Assembly: GCA_002793035.1 (NCBI GenBank)
Contig: PFPL01000006.1
Coordinates: 1-45,026, forward strand
Origin: Candidatus Magasanikbacteria bacterium CG_4_10_14_0_2_um_filter_33_14
GTDB taxonomy: Bacteria > Patescibacteriota > Patescibacteriia > Magasanikbacterales > UBA922
Length of the DNA stretch: 45,026 bases
Reading direction: 5' to 3'
The position numbers and the translations under genes were made by a program. Each line of letters starts with the position of its first letter. Position 1 is the first letter of the stretch. The notes beneath the pieces are model-generated. The model was not told the DNA's origin. It did not search any database and saw only the letters and a list, made by a program, of their open reading frames with translations. Shown piece after piece: positions 1-8,946 of this stretch.

Positions 1-3000
1 TGCACTTACTGAATAGGTTTTTAACCAGCCATTTCTATCTTTATCTTGATAAACAAGAGCCAAATAATTATCTGACAACTTAACCATTGAAACATTCCTA
101 TTTTGTAAACTACTACTTGAAACAGAATCAATACCAGCCGAACTCGGCATAGAATAAATATTACCTGTAGCGTCTACTCTAAACGATCTCAATATAGTTT
201 TTCCTAATTCCCAACTATATGGACTATACCAATCATAACTCAACACATACACATCACCACTCATATACATGATATTAGGATTTCTGTAAGCATAAGAATA
301 ATAAGGAGGCCCATTATCAGTAGCAACTGTATAACTACTAATAATAGTTCCAATCACCCCCGTAGAAGATATAGGTATCGTTTTTAAATAAAAAGTATCT
401 GCTTGATATAAGTAATCAAAACTTACAACATAAATATCAGTTGCATTTTCTACTTTGGCTATACTAAAATTTTGTGCGTTATCAGAAGGAGAATAATGAT
501 AAATAACAGAGCTAGCAATATAACTAAAAACTCCATTTACATCCACCGACACCGTAGCAACATAAGTATTAGAACCTGAAGAATATGCCAATGCCAAATA
601 ACCATCACTTAATTTTACAATACCTATTTCCTGACGATCATCACCTTCTGTAGTGGCAGTAGAATTTACAGTAAGAGTATAACTACCCAAATCATTTGAT
701 ATAGTAACACCATCACTAGAAATTCTTTTATTGATAATTCGCACAGTCCTTTTACCCGAACTAAAGTTATCTAAGTTATAAACGTAAGCATAAATATCTT
801 CTCTCACATGAACAATATCACTAGCATAAGCAGGTATACCAGCCAAAATAGTCTTTTCTATAGGCGAATCAGAAATCAAACCCAAAGGGGAACCAATGTG
901 TTTTAATCTAGCCATATCTTCCTCAAACTCTATTTTTTCACTATCATAAAGATACTCAGCAGAAGTCGTATAATCATACGTGATAGTATCAGTAAGACCC
1001 AAATAAACAAGTCTTGCTTGTCCACCAGAAACATCAATATATATTGAGTTATAATAATATTGTGAATAAGTAGAAAAATCCCAAACAGCAGTACTCGTAG
1101 TCAAAGCAGGTTTGACACCTACAATACCGTCTCTAAAATCTACTTTCCACTTATCATAAGTATATTCAGTTTTATCATTATAATCATAACCAAATTCCTC
1201 TTTACAATCCAAAGTTATCTTGTCCAACTCTATATTTTGCGTACCATCCCCATCGAAATATGCTTTGAAAGAAACAGGTCCTGTTGAAGTAGAAAAGCCA
1301 CTAATATGTAAACCAACTTCCTCAGCAGTATTGTAGTCTGTACTCAAAGTAGTAGTTGCCCAACTACTACCATCCCAATATTTCCAGTCACTACCGTTGT
1401 TATCTGAAAGCTGATAATATATTTCACCACCATTTGTCTTGGTAGAGACTTCATCAAAACCAACAAAACTACCAAAGCCAGAAGGTGTGTAAGAAATAGT
1501 AGGTTCTATCGTAGAAATACCACTGGAATATGAAACACCATAACCTGCTGAAAAAGTAAAAAGCAAATCTTTTTGATAGGTAGTATTACCTATACCATTA
1601 TTAACCATTACACCAAAATAATAGTTTCCCAACTGTACAATACTCGGAAAATTAACATCAGCAGTATAAAATTCATAAGTATCTGAAACAGTTCCGACAC
1701 TACCATCATCATTAATACTTACCAATTTTGCAAAACCGTCATTGTCAGGCCCTCTATAAGCAACGATATAGCTAGTACCCGTAATTTTTGCAAAATCTAA
1801 ATTATAAAGATAAGTGGCATCTATTTGTAAACTATTATTGGCCGGTTCAGAAATAACACCAGTAGTTGGGTCAACACTTACAGTCTGTACCCAACCAGTG
1901 ACTCCAGGTCCACTATAAACTACAGCATAAATATTACCACTCACATGTTCTATCTTAGAGTAAAGAACATAACTATCGAGTTGATAAGACTGAACATTTA
2001 CGGTATCAATCACACCGGTATTACTAATATTTATAGTCTTGAGTTGCAAAGTACCACCACTACCACGATACGAAATTAAAAACTGGTTACCTGTTGTTTT
2101 TTTAATATAAGGATAATCCCCTGCAACCGTATCAAAACTATATAAACTTATATAAGAAATAGCACCCGTTGTTGAGTTGACAGAAAATGTTCTAATTCTC
2201 CCTTGAGTTGTTGAGTAGCGATAAATAACAGCAAAATAACCAGGGCTAATTTCTTCCAAATAAGGATCATAAGAAGGTGAATCAACACCAGAATTATAAC
2301 TTTTTTGAGTAATAGTACTACCATCAGTAGAAACAGTAAAAGTTGTAAGACTTAAATATCTAGTAGAAGACTGAGTGTAATAAAATCTCTCAGCCGAAAC
2401 CACATACATATTATTTCCAACATATTTTACATCAAGATTTTTATAACCGTAATAAGAATAATAATAGCCTATATAAGTAGTCCTAATATTTGGTCTGACA
2501 ATCACACCTTCTGGACTTATTTCCATAGTTCTCACATAAATTCTTCCATAGTAACCGCCACCATAATAATAATAGCCGTAATTATAAACCATAGCATAGA
2601 TATCACCAGAAATATGGATAAGTTTATTCCTATAATAACTGCCATAATAAGCATTATTACTATAGTTATCAGTACTACCAATTATAGAACCGCCAAAACT
2701 CTCTATATTACTACTTTGGGTATAATTCAAATAAGCCTTACTACTAGCAATAGAAATTTCAGAAGAAGTATAGGTATATTCTTCGGCAGTGTCAAAATCC
2801 CAAGACTTAGCAATACAGCCTTCTCCACCAGCAAGCTCCATAATTTTTATTTCACCCGGTGTACTACTATAATCTACGAATTCATCAGCACTATAAAAAG
2901 CTGCCAAATCACTCAGGATACTCTGCCCCGGCCCACTACTCCAATCAGTCTGTGTCCATTCACGAGAATCCCAATTGGTTAGATAAAATTCTTTGACAAC

Positions 3001-3423
3001 AGAATTATTAAGACCTGGTCTTACTTCCCAAGCCACAGTCACTGTCACTTTCTTGGCCTGCAAATCTGTAGTAGTACCCGGACAAGTCGTAATCACATTA
3101 CTACCATCACGACAAACATCAGCGAATTCTACAGTTCTCGTATAATCACCTATTGTCTCTACATTACTACTTTCGAAAGACCAATCATAATCAGCAAAAG
3201 CAATAGTCGTACTAGAATAAAGATCATTCCAAGCACCGTCTTTGATAGCTCTTACAGATTCTACAGCTTCTATTGCAAGGGCTTCTGCTCTAGATTGTTC
3301 ACCACCTTGATTCAAGGCTGAAATATTTCCAACAGAAGTCTTAGCAATGCTAGAGGCCATCAAAGCAAAAATAGCCATAGCTATTATGACTCCTAAAATA
3401 CTTTGACCTTTACTAAACCTCAT
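1..3423 (-). CDS. Giant prepilin-like surface protein with beta-propeller-type repeats (3' end missing)
   Basis: The reading frame is open from ATG at 3423 to the window edge: 1141 codons without a stop, so the C-terminus lies outside. The N-terminus is a type IV prepilin-like signal: a short basic leader (MRFSKG), then QSILGVIIAMAIFALMA, one hydrophobic helix. The usual Glu at mature position 5 is Gly (codon GGA). Residues ~35-260 hold a pilin-like head with a Cys pair and a short strand motif. Residues ~263-632 hold about seven ~50-residue repeats (typical unit: I-SG-xIYAVVY ... G-x-x-xT-xSV ... TGxI), and a second set begins near residue 858 and runs off the edge. Seven such units suggest a seven-bladed propeller; this is inference from repeat number and length. 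It starts 11 bases after the pseudopilin gene, so they are probably co-transcribed. Likely a pilus-associated or surface adhesin. Confidence 0.8.
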   Translation of the reverse strand, partial: MRFSKGQSILGVIIAMAIFALMASSIAKTSVGNISALNQGGEQSRAEALAIEAVESVRAIKDGAWNDLYSSTTIAFADYDWSFESSNVETIGDYTRTVEFADVCRDGSNVITTCPGTTTDLQAKKVTVTVAWEVRPGLNNSVVKEFYLTNWDSREWTQTDWSSGPGQSILSDLAAFYSADEFVDYSSTPGEIKIMELAGGEGCIAKSWDFDTAEEYTYTSSEISIASSKAYLNYTQSSNIESFGGSIIGSTDNYSNNAYYGSYYRNKLIHISGDIYAMVYNYGYYYYGGGYYGRIYVRTMEISPEGVIVRPNIRTTYIGYYYSYYGYKNLDVKYVGNNMYVVSAERFYYTQSSTRYLSLTTFTVSTDGSTITQKSYNSGVDSPSYDPYLEEISPGYFAVIYRYSTTQGRIRTFSVNSTTGAISYISLYSFDTVAGDYPYIKKTTGNQFLISYRGSGGTLQLKTINISNTGVIDTVNVQSYQLDSYVLYSKIEHVSGNIYAVVYSGPGVTGWVQTVSVDPTTGVISEPANNSLQIDATYLYNLDFAKITGTSYIVAYRGPDNDGFAKLVSINDDGSVGTVSDTYEFYTADVNFPSIVQLGNYYFGVMVNNGIGNTTYQKDLLFTFSAGYGVSYSSGISTIEPTISYTPSGFGSFVGFDEVSTKTNGGEIYYQLSDNNGSDWKYWDGSSWATTTLSTDYNTAEEVGLHISGFSTSTGPVSFKAYFDGDGTQNIELDKITLDCKEEFGYDYNDKTEYTYDKWKVDFRDGIVGVKPALTTSTAVWDFSTYSQYYYNSIYIDVSGGQARLVYLGLTDTITYDYTTSAEYLYDSEKIEFEEDMARLKHIGSPLGLISDSPIEKTILAGIPAYASDIVHVREDIYAYVYNLDNFSSGKRTVRIINKRISSDGVTISNDLGSYTLTVNSTATTEGDDRQEIGIVKLSDGYLALAYSSGSNTYVATVSVDVNGVFSYIASSVIYHYSPSDNAQNFSIAKVENATDIYVVSFDYLYQADTFYLKTIPISSTGVIGTIISSYTVATDNGPPYYSYAYRNPNIMYMSGDVYVLSYDWYSPYSWELGKTILRSFRVDATGNIYSMPSSAGIDSVSSSSLQNRNVSMVKLSDNYLALVYQDKDRNGWLKTYSVSA

Positions 3424-3434
3424 AAATTTTGAAT

Positions 3435-3929
3435 TTAATTTTTCTCCACCTTTCCATACTCATTGACACTCACATTTTTACTGCCTGTTACACTATGTGC
3501 GAGGGTAAGTGCTCCAATATTATTTGGAATACTTAAACCACCTTTAGCAAAATTGATATCTATGTCATTACCTATCAAGGTAAAGCTACTATTGGTGATA
3601 GAAAGAGAACTCTTGAGTGTAGTCGTTAAATCATAAGCTACTTCTCTCAATTCATAAGAATCACCTTGATATATCGTAAAAGAATCAATACCACTACTAT
3701 CTATATCAAAATAAACACCATGAGCAGAATCATTTAAACCCACAAGAGATTGACCTCGAGCGGTCCTAAGTGCTTGCACAACATCAGACGATGTATCAAG
3801 CAACTGTAACTTGACTTGAAAACTTCCATATACTGGTACAGCAGCCGCCATCAAAATTCCACTAATAGCCAAAACAACTATTAACTCTAAAAATGTAAAA
3901 CCTCGTTTATTATAGTTTATAAAGTTCAT
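3435..3929 (-). CDS. GspH/FimT-like type IV pseudopilin
   Basis: 164 residues. The N-terminus MNFINYNKRGFTFLELIVVL is a textbook class III signal: basic leader, Gly at the prepilin peptidase site, Phe+1 and Glu+5 of the mature protein, then a ~20-residue hydrophobic helix (ending ILMAAAVPVYGSF). The head domain of ~130 residues is rich in beta-strand pattern and follows the GspH/FimT minor-pilin layout (FQVKLQLLDTSSDVVQALRTARGQSL). It should be processed by a PilD-type peptidase (not in this window) and assembled at the inner membrane by the neighbouring PilB/PilC. The gene sits between the inserted four-helix gene and the giant prepilin-like gene. The minor-pilin class is less certain than the prepilin assignment. 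Confidence 0.9.
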   Translation of the reverse strand: MNFINYNKRGFTFLELIVVLAISGILMAAAVPVYGSFQVKLQLLDTSSDVVQALRTARGQSLVGLNDSAHGVYFDIDSSGIDSFTIYQGDSYELREVAYDLTTTLKSSLSITNSSFTLIGNDIDINFAKGGLSIPNNIGALTLAHSVTGSKNVSVNEYGKVEKN

Positions 3930-4022
3930 AGCAGTTAAAACAGATATTCTTTGATACTCCTATACTTAAAATCAAATAACAAAATCCAAATGTCAAGTCA
4001 ATTTCAAATGATAAATACCAAA
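3930..4022. other. Short gap with left heptamer arm
   Basis: A+T-rich gap between the pseudopilin start and the four-helix gene stop. It holds the left arm of the inverted repeat that bounds the four-helix gene and nothing else I can recognise. Confidence 0.5.
3972..4004 (+). repeat. Left arm of inverted heptamer array around four-helix gene
   Basis: Period-7 A+T-rich array (units such as AAATAAC, AAAATCC, AAATGTC). Aligned by hand to the reverse complement of 4392-4424, 26 of 33 bases are identical without gaps. It lies just downstream of the four-helix gene stop. The two arms enclose about 450 bases. Confidence 0.75.
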
Positions 4023-4442
4023 TCATTTATTATATTTACTTTTATTAATTATACTTGAGAATATCAACGTCAGTTCGTGCACTTCCTTCCATAATTTTCT
4101 ACATTCTTCTATCCTATTCTCATTAGCTTTTGCCAACATTTTTAACCAATGTTCTGTTTCTTTAGATTCTTTTTTACAAATAGATATTTTATGAATAAAA
4201 TCTTTTTTTGACTCAGCTCCATCTGCCTCCATATAATTAGCCCCGATACTTGTAGCTGATCTTACTATCTGGTCTATCAATCTATTATTTACGTTATCTC
4301 TTACCAATGTTTTCACAAAATCTATTATATCACCCCCAAATTTTGAGGTCCTTTCAACTAAATCATACACTTTCTTGTCATTTGTACTTTTAGATTGATT
4401 TGTAATTTGGATTTCGTCATTTGTAATTGCAACCCCCTCCAT
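4023..4442 (-). CDS. Four-helix bundle protein (S23 / rRNA intervening-sequence protein family)
   Basis: 139 residues. From residue ~29 (LVERTSKFGGDIIDFVKTL) the protein has the four amphipathic helices of the family best known from 23S rRNA intervening sequences (IVS proteins), with the typical segments QIVRSATSIGANYMEADGA, SKKDFIHKISICKKESKET and HWLKMLAKANENR. Members form small pentameric bundles; the related Avd protein acts in diversity-generating retroelements. No rRNA gene or reverse transcriptase is near. The first ~25 residues (ITNDEIQITNQSKSTND) are low complexity and are encoded by the right heptamer arm. The start is uncertain: a GGAGGGGG run overlaps the ATG at 4442 and could instead serve an ATT codon (residue 6). 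Stop is TGA. Located inside the pilus gene cluster, it looks like an insertion. Confidence 0.85.
   Translation of the reverse strand: MEGVAITNDEIQITNQSKSTNDKKVYDLVERTSKFGGDIIDFVKTLVRDNVNNRLIDQIVRSATSIGANYMEADGAESKKDFIHKISICKKESKETEHWLKMLAKANENRIEECRKLWKEVHELTLIFSSIINKSKYNK
4392..4424 (-). repeat. Right arm of inverted heptamer array (within CDS 5' end)
   Basis: Reverse complement reads as 7-base units (ACAAATG, ACGAAAT, CCAAATT, ACAAATC). 26 of 33 bases match the left arm at 3972-4004. It encodes the low-complexity N-terminus of the four-helix protein, so the gene and the repeat share sequence. Confidence 0.75.
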
Positions 4443-4505
4443 ATTTATTTTTAATATAAAATAATATTATAAATTAGTAACTAAAAATTAAGAGGATTCA
4501 CTATT

Positions 4506-5591
4506 CTAGCCTTTAATATTGCCCGTAATATTATATATCGGCGTAATGATAGAAATAGCTAAAAAACCGACGACAATACCTATAAATAATAATAAAATTG
4601 GTTCAAGAGCAGTAGACAAAGTCTTAGTAGAGTTATCCACTTCCTCTTCATAAAAATCAGCAATATACAACAAAGTATCTTCCATTTTTCCAGCTTGTTC
4701 ACCTACATAAACCATACGTGAAACCATCTTTGGGAAATATTGTTCATACTGTTTGAGACTTTCAGAAGTTTTGACACCTTTTTTGATACGAAGCGAAACG
4801 TCTTTCAAAGCTTTTTTATAATAATAATTATCAAGTGATTTTTCAGTCACGTTCAGAGCTTCGTCAATACTAAGCCCACTACGCAAAAGACTACCAAAAA
4901 TACGTGAAAAACGAGAAAGATTGGTATTGCGCACCAAATTTTTTATGATAGGAAAATGTAAAAGTATCCAATGTGTAACTGGATGAGAAAATTTTTGTTT
5001 TACCAAAACTATGAGAAATATAATACCTATACCAATAGACCAGAGCAAGGCAGTATGGTGATCACTAATAAAATTGGAAAATGCTATAAGTGCTCGTGTA
5101 CTCCAAGGTAAATCCATTTTCATACCTTCAAAAAGAGGAATAATCTTTGGTAAAATAAAAAATGACATTGCTAGAGCTAATGCAAATGAAGCGGTAAGCA
5201 CAATAACGGGATAAAGCAGAGCACCTTTTACTTTTTCTAATAATTGTTTTTCTTTTTTGAGAGTTTCAGACAAATTAGCCAAGTTTTCTGCCAAAGTACC
5301 AGATTTTTCACCAGCATAAATAGAACTAATAAAAATTCCCGAAAAAACATTGGAATGTCTAGCAAAAGATTCGGCCAAAGTATTACCAGATTTTACAGAA
5401 AGCAAAATATCTTCCAAAATATTTTTTAATCTACCCTGATTGGAATCAATAATAATTGAAAGTGATTCTACAATATCAATACCAGATTTTTGCATGACAG
5501 AAAGATTTTTGGCCAAAAGTGCTTTTTGATTCAGACTAACTAAACCAATCGAAAAATCTTTTTTAAAAAAATCTGTACTTATTTTTTCCAT
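4506..5591 (-). CDS. pilC: PilC/GspF inner-membrane pilus assembly protein
   Basis: 361 residues, slightly shorter than typical PilC (~400) because the N-terminal extension is reduced. It has the two tandem type II secretion F domains of the family: the first around MQKSGIDIVESLSIIIDSNQ, the second around LRSGLSIDEALNVTEKSLDN. Hydrophobic segments lie near residues 126-148, 180-197 and at the C-terminus (PILLLFIGIVVGFLAISII). PilC is the inner-membrane platform that couples the PilB ATPase to pilin polymerisation. It is followed 22 bases upstream by pilB on the same strand, as in many pilus operons. The pseudopilin that normally follows is separated from it by the four-helix gene. Confidence 0.95.
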   Translation of the reverse strand: MEKISTDFFKKDFSIGLVSLNQKALLAKNLSVMQKSGIDIVESLSIIIDSNQGRLKNILEDILLSVKSGNTLAESFARHSNVFSGIFISSIYAGEKSGTLAENLANLSETLKKEKQLLEKVKGALLYPVIVLTASFALALAMSFFILPKIIPLFEGMKMDLPWSTRALIAFSNFISDHHTALLWSIGIGIIFLIVLVKQKFSHPVTHWILLHFPIIKNLVRNTNLSRFSRIFGSLLRSGLSIDEALNVTEKSLDNYYYKKALKDVSLRIKKGVKTSESLKQYEQYFPKMVSRMVYVGEQAGKMEDTLLYIADFYEEEVDNSTKTLSTALEPILLLFIGIVVGFLAISIITPIYNITGNIKG

Positions 5592-5613
5592 AAAATAATT
5601 ATTAACAATAATC

Positions 5614-7320
5614 TTAAAGTTGTGTCACTCTCATTACTTCCTGAATAGTGGTCACACCATTCAAAACTTTTTCGATACCATCATAGAGCATAGTTGTCAT
5701 ACCATTTTCCTTGGCTTTTTTCAAAATAACATCACTTGAAGCATGTTGTAAAATAAGATTTCTAATACTTTCGTCAACTTCAATAACTTCAAAAATCCCA
5801 AAACGATCACTATAACCACTGTTGTTACAAATTTTACAACCAACACCCTTATAAATTCTAGAACTTGCGAAATCTTTTACTTTCAAATCTGATAAAATAG
5901 CTTGAAAATCTGAGTTTTCAGTTAGTACAGATAACTCATCCTTGGTAAGCTTATAAGAAGTACGACAATGATTACATATTTTACGTACCAGACGCTGAGC
6001 AATTACTAGATTGACAGTCGATGACACTAGGAAAGGCTGTATACCCATATCCAACAGACGAGGCAAAGCGGTTACAGCATCGTTGGTATGAAGAGTAGAA
6101 AGTACAAGATGACCTGTAAGTGCCGAATTGATAGCGATGTCAGCAGTCTCAGCATCACGAATTTCACCAACCATCAGAATATCTGGATCTTGACGTACAA
6201 GAGCACGTAGACCTTTGGCAAAAGTCAGATTAGTCTTAGGATTTACTTGAATCTGGACAATTCCTTCCATATCATATTCAACAGGATCCTCTATTGTTGC
6301 CAAATTTATTTCACGTTTATTCAAAATTTTTAAAATAGAATAAAGCGTAGTCGTCTTACCACTACCGGTAGGACCAGTAACCAAAATCATACCATGAGGA
6401 TTTTGTATGGCTTTTTTTACTTTTTTTAGGTTATCACTAGAAAGTCCCAAATCAACCAAACCAAGCTGTCTATTTTTTGGATAAAGCAAACGCATTACGA
6501 TATTTTCACCATAGGAAATTGGCACTATTGAAATACGAATATCTAACCAATTTTTATTTATCAAATAACGCATTTTACCGTCTTGAGCAGCAAAATGAAT
6601 ATCTGTGGCCATCTTGGCCAAAATTTTGATACGAGTCAAAATAAAACTAAGAAAATCAGCAGGAGCCTGACCTTTTTCTACCACAAAGACATCATGCATC
6701 ACCCCATCGATACGAAAACGAAAAGTTACTCTATCAACTTGAGGAGTAACGTGTATATCTGAAGCTCTATTTTCAAAACCATATTTAAGTATCATATCTA
6801 CAAATTCAACAACAATATCATCTCTTTCTTCATTACTAAGCTTAGTGTTATTTAGACTTTTCAAAATCTTTTGTACTTCGACATCAATATCTGAACCATA
6901 AACGGATAAAGCTCTATTCAAATCTTCGTCATCAATATAATAAACATTGACCACTTGTCCCAATTTTTTTTCAAGAAAATTCTTTGTTTCCAAATCTTTG
7001 GGATTTTGCATGCCAACTTTTACTCCATGTTCATCAGCATTTATAGCTACTACGCCTTTGTTTCTAGACACTAGCTCAGGAATCATCTTCACCACATCTT
7101 CATCTACTCTCTCATTGCCTAAATCTATATAAGATACACCAAAATATTCGGCCACAGCTTGACCGACAATTTCCTTACTCAAAACATTCTCCACAAAAAA
7201 ATACTCAATCAAATTGGTATTATGTGACTTAGCATATTTTTTGGCATTAGTGAAGTCTTTTTCTTCAATATAGCCTTGATCTAATAAAATTTCTTGAAGT
7301 TGTTGCTCAGAAAACTGCAT
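5614..7320 (-). CDS. pilB: PilB/GspE type IV pilus extension ATPase
   Basis: 568 residues, full length. Residues 1-~150 form an MshEN-type N-terminal domain (MQFSEQQLQEILLDQGYIEE). The ATPase core shows Walker A GPTGSGKT (316-323), an Asp box (ATIEDPVEYD), Walker B DPDILMVGEIRD (378-389), a His box (LSTLHTND), and the tetracysteine zinc site C449/C452 and C495/C498. It powers pilus extension at the cytoplasmic face together with PilC just downstream. A GGAGGT lies 21 bases before the ATG, too far for a normal ribosome site. A second paralogue of this family is at 17520. Confidence 0.96.
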   Translation of the reverse strand: MQFSEQQLQEILLDQGYIEEKDFTNAKKYAKSHNTNLIEYFFVENVLSKEIVGQAVAEYFGVSYIDLGNERVDEDVVKMIPELVSRNKGVVAINADEHGVKVGMQNPKDLETKNFLEKKLGQVVNVYYIDDEDLNRALSVYGSDIDVEVQKILKSLNNTKLSNEERDDIVVEFVDMILKYGFENRASDIHVTPQVDRVTFRFRIDGVMHDVFVVEKGQAPADFLSFILTRIKILAKMATDIHFAAQDGKMRYLINKNWLDIRISIVPISYGENIVMRLLYPKNRQLGLVDLGLSSDNLKKVKKAIQNPHGMILVTGPTGSGKTTTLYSILKILNKREINLATIEDPVEYDMEGIVQIQVNPKTNLTFAKGLRALVRQDPDILMVGEIRDAETADIAINSALTGHLVLSTLHTNDAVTALPRLLDMGIQPFLVSSTVNLVIAQRLVRKICNHCRTSYKLTKDELSVLTENSDFQAILSDLKVKDFASSRIYKGVGCKICNNSGYSDRFGIFEVIEVDESIRNLILQHASSDVILKKAKENGMTTMLYDGIEKVLNGVTTIQEVMRVTQL

Positions 7321-7361
7321 AAATTTTTGGTATTAATGTCCTACCTCCAAATATTGGAAGA

Positions 7362-7730
7362 TTAAAGACCTAAAACTTTTTTAACATGATCTACTACTTC
7401 AGAAATAGTAGTGTCAGACTTAACAAAATAATCTTTGGCACCCAAATCCATAGCTTTTTCAATATCTTCTTTTTGATTCAAATTAGTAGAAACAATAACA
7501 GGTACCTTATTTTTAATTTCTTTAAGATCACTTAAAACAGAAAAACCATCTTTGTTTGGCATCATCAAATCAAGTAAAAGCAAATCATATTTACCAGCTT
7601 GAAGCTCCTTGACAGCACTAACTCCATCAAAAACGACAGTCGTCTCAAAACCAGCTTTATTAAGTTTTATCTCCAAAGCTCTTGCCATTGGTTTTTCATC
7701 CTCCGCGATTAAAATTTTCTTTTCAGTCAT
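7362..7730 (-). CDS. CheY-type single-domain response regulator
   Basis: 122 residues, one receiver domain and no output domain. Acidic pocket E10-D11, phospho-acceptor D54 in LLLDLMMP, Ser81/Thr82, and Lys104 in YFVKSD are all present. It is the first gene of the pilus cluster (RR-pilB-pilC), with about 40 bases before pilB, so it probably signals to the pilus machinery, comparable to PilG/PilH-type regulators. The cognate kinase is not adjacent; the histidine kinase at 23356 is the only one in the window. Confidence 0.95.
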   Translation of the reverse strand: MTEKKILIAEDEKPMARALEIKLNKAGFETTVVFDGVSAVKELQAGKYDLLLLDLMMPNKDGFSVLSDLKEIKNKVPVIVSTNLNQKEDIEKAMDLGAKDYFVKSDTTISEVVDHVKKVLGL

Positions 7731-7759
7731 ATATTTATATTAATTAAATATTCCTCTAT

Positions 7760-7768
7760 ATTATACCA
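7760..7768 (-). promoter_or_regulatory. Extended -10 promoter of response regulator/pilus operon
   Basis: Minus strand reads TGGTATAAT: a perfect -10 at 7760-7765 with an upstream TG one base away. No good -35 is visible. Start of transcription would be near 7753, about 22 bases before the ATG at 7730. Confidence 0.5.
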
Positions 7769-7772
7769 TTTT

Positions 7773-7803
7773 TTTTAAAAAACGTGAAATGATTATACAC
7801 GTT
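7773..7803 (-). terminator. Probable terminator of the polysaccharide operon
   Basis: AACGTG (7781-7786) and CACGTT (7798-7803) form a 6-bp hairpin with an 11-base loop; on the minus strand it runs into TTTTTT. It follows the last glycosyltransferase. The stem is short, so this is moderate evidence. Confidence 0.45.
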
Positions 7804-7831
7804 GTTTGATATAAACTAATCACAAAATAAA

Positions 7832-8941
7832 TTATAGATATTTTGTATAAATATTCTGAGTAATACTAGCCAATTTCTCCCAAGAAAATCTCTTCAGATT
7901 TTCCCTAGCCTGATATTTTAGATCACTTCTCACATTTTCATCAGTCAAAGCACTATACAAGACATCTGCCATTTGCTCGATATTCTCAGGATCAAAATAC
8001 AAAGCGCCTTCACCCAACACTTCTGGCAAACAACTAGATGAAGAAGCTACCACAGGCAAACCATAGAGACTTGCCTCAAGAGGAGGTAACCCAAAACCTT
8101 CATAAAGTGAAGGAAAAACAAAAACACTAGCTTTTTTATAAAGATTTACCAAATCACTATCCCCTACCAAACCTGTAAAAACAACATTTTTTAGAGAAGA
8201 AAATTTTGTTTTTAAATTTTGATAAAAATAATTATCTTTGCCAACCAAGACTAACTCATAATCGCTACTCTTTTCTTCGTTGAACAATTCCCAACTTTCC
8301 AATAGTTTATTTAAATTTTTGTGAGGATAAGCTGCTCCCACGTACAAAACGAACTTTTTCTTGATAGCAAATTTTTCTAATACCTTTTCATTTTCTTGCC
8401 AGTTTTCCAAAACAAAAGAAGCTTGATAAGTCACAGTTATTTTATTTCTCTCTACTCCCAAAGTATTTACGATGTCTATAGCCGTGAATTCGCTGGTCGC
8501 AATAATATGTTTGGCTTTTTTTACCAGATGTTTTATCAAAGTACGGTGCGCTTTGTCTTTCAACCAAAATTTCATATGACCTAGAGTTGAAGCCTCTGGC
8601 CGTCCATAATGATACATCGTCAAATCATGAATAGTAATAACAAAATCACCTTTATAAAAATACGGCACATTCCAATGTGGAAAATGCATGAGGTCTACGG
8701 GATTATCCTTCAAAATTTTCAAAAAATCTTTTTGTTCTTCTAGTGTATACCAAGCTACATCTGCCAATATTTTTTTAAAATTGGAATTTGTAATAGTCAA
8801 TTCTTCAAAATTTTCCTGACGCAAAAAAATAAGATATTCATTGTCAGTATCGATTTTTTGTAATTGATTGACCAATTGTTGTACATAACGCCCAATACCA
8901 AAATTTGAACTAAGCATGCGAGCGTCTATTCCTATTTTCAT
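7832..8941 (-). CDS. GT4-family glycosyltransferase
   Basis: 369 residues with a GT-B fold layout. The N-terminal Rossmann domain opens MKIGIDARMLSSNFGIGRYV (Gly-rich acceptor-side loop). The donor domain holds KKFVLYVGAAYPHKNLNKLL and the GT4 nucleotide-sugar motif PSLYEGFGLPPLEA with its paired Glu residues. It presumably adds a hexose during surface-polysaccharide or glycan assembly in the cytoplasm; donor and acceptor cannot be told. It is the last gene of a run of four co-directional genes, only 5 bases after the previous GT. Confidence 0.92.
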   Translation of the reverse strand: MKIGIDARMLSSNFGIGRYVQQLVNQLQKIDTDNEYLIFLRQENFEELTITNSNFKKILADVAWYTLEEQKDFLKILKDNPVDLMHFPHWNVPYFYKGDFVITIHDLTMYHYGRPEASTLGHMKFWLKDKAHRTLIKHLVKKAKHIIATSEFTAIDIVNTLGVERNKITVTYQASFVLENWQENEKVLEKFAIKKKFVLYVGAAYPHKNLNKLLESWELFNEEKSSDYELVLVGKDNYFYQNLKTKFSSLKNVVFTGLVGDSDLVNLYKKASVFVFPSLYEGFGLPPLEASLYGLPVVASSSSCLPEVLGEGALYFDPENIEQMADVLYSALTDENVRSDLKYQARENLKRFSWEKLASITQNIYTKYL

Positions 8942-8946
8942 ATATT

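Noticed and set aside
2614-2982. Plus-strand 122-codon open frame
   Set aside because: It is opposite the giant prepilin-like gene; the translation is low complexity and mirrors Ser/Thr/Tyr codons of the minus-strand gene.
4023-4442. rRNA intervening sequence
   Set aside because: The protein family fits, but no 23S rRNA sequence surrounds it.
4023-4442. Diversity-generating retroelement (Avd-like protein)
   Set aside because: No reverse transcriptase or template/variable repeat is visible in the window.
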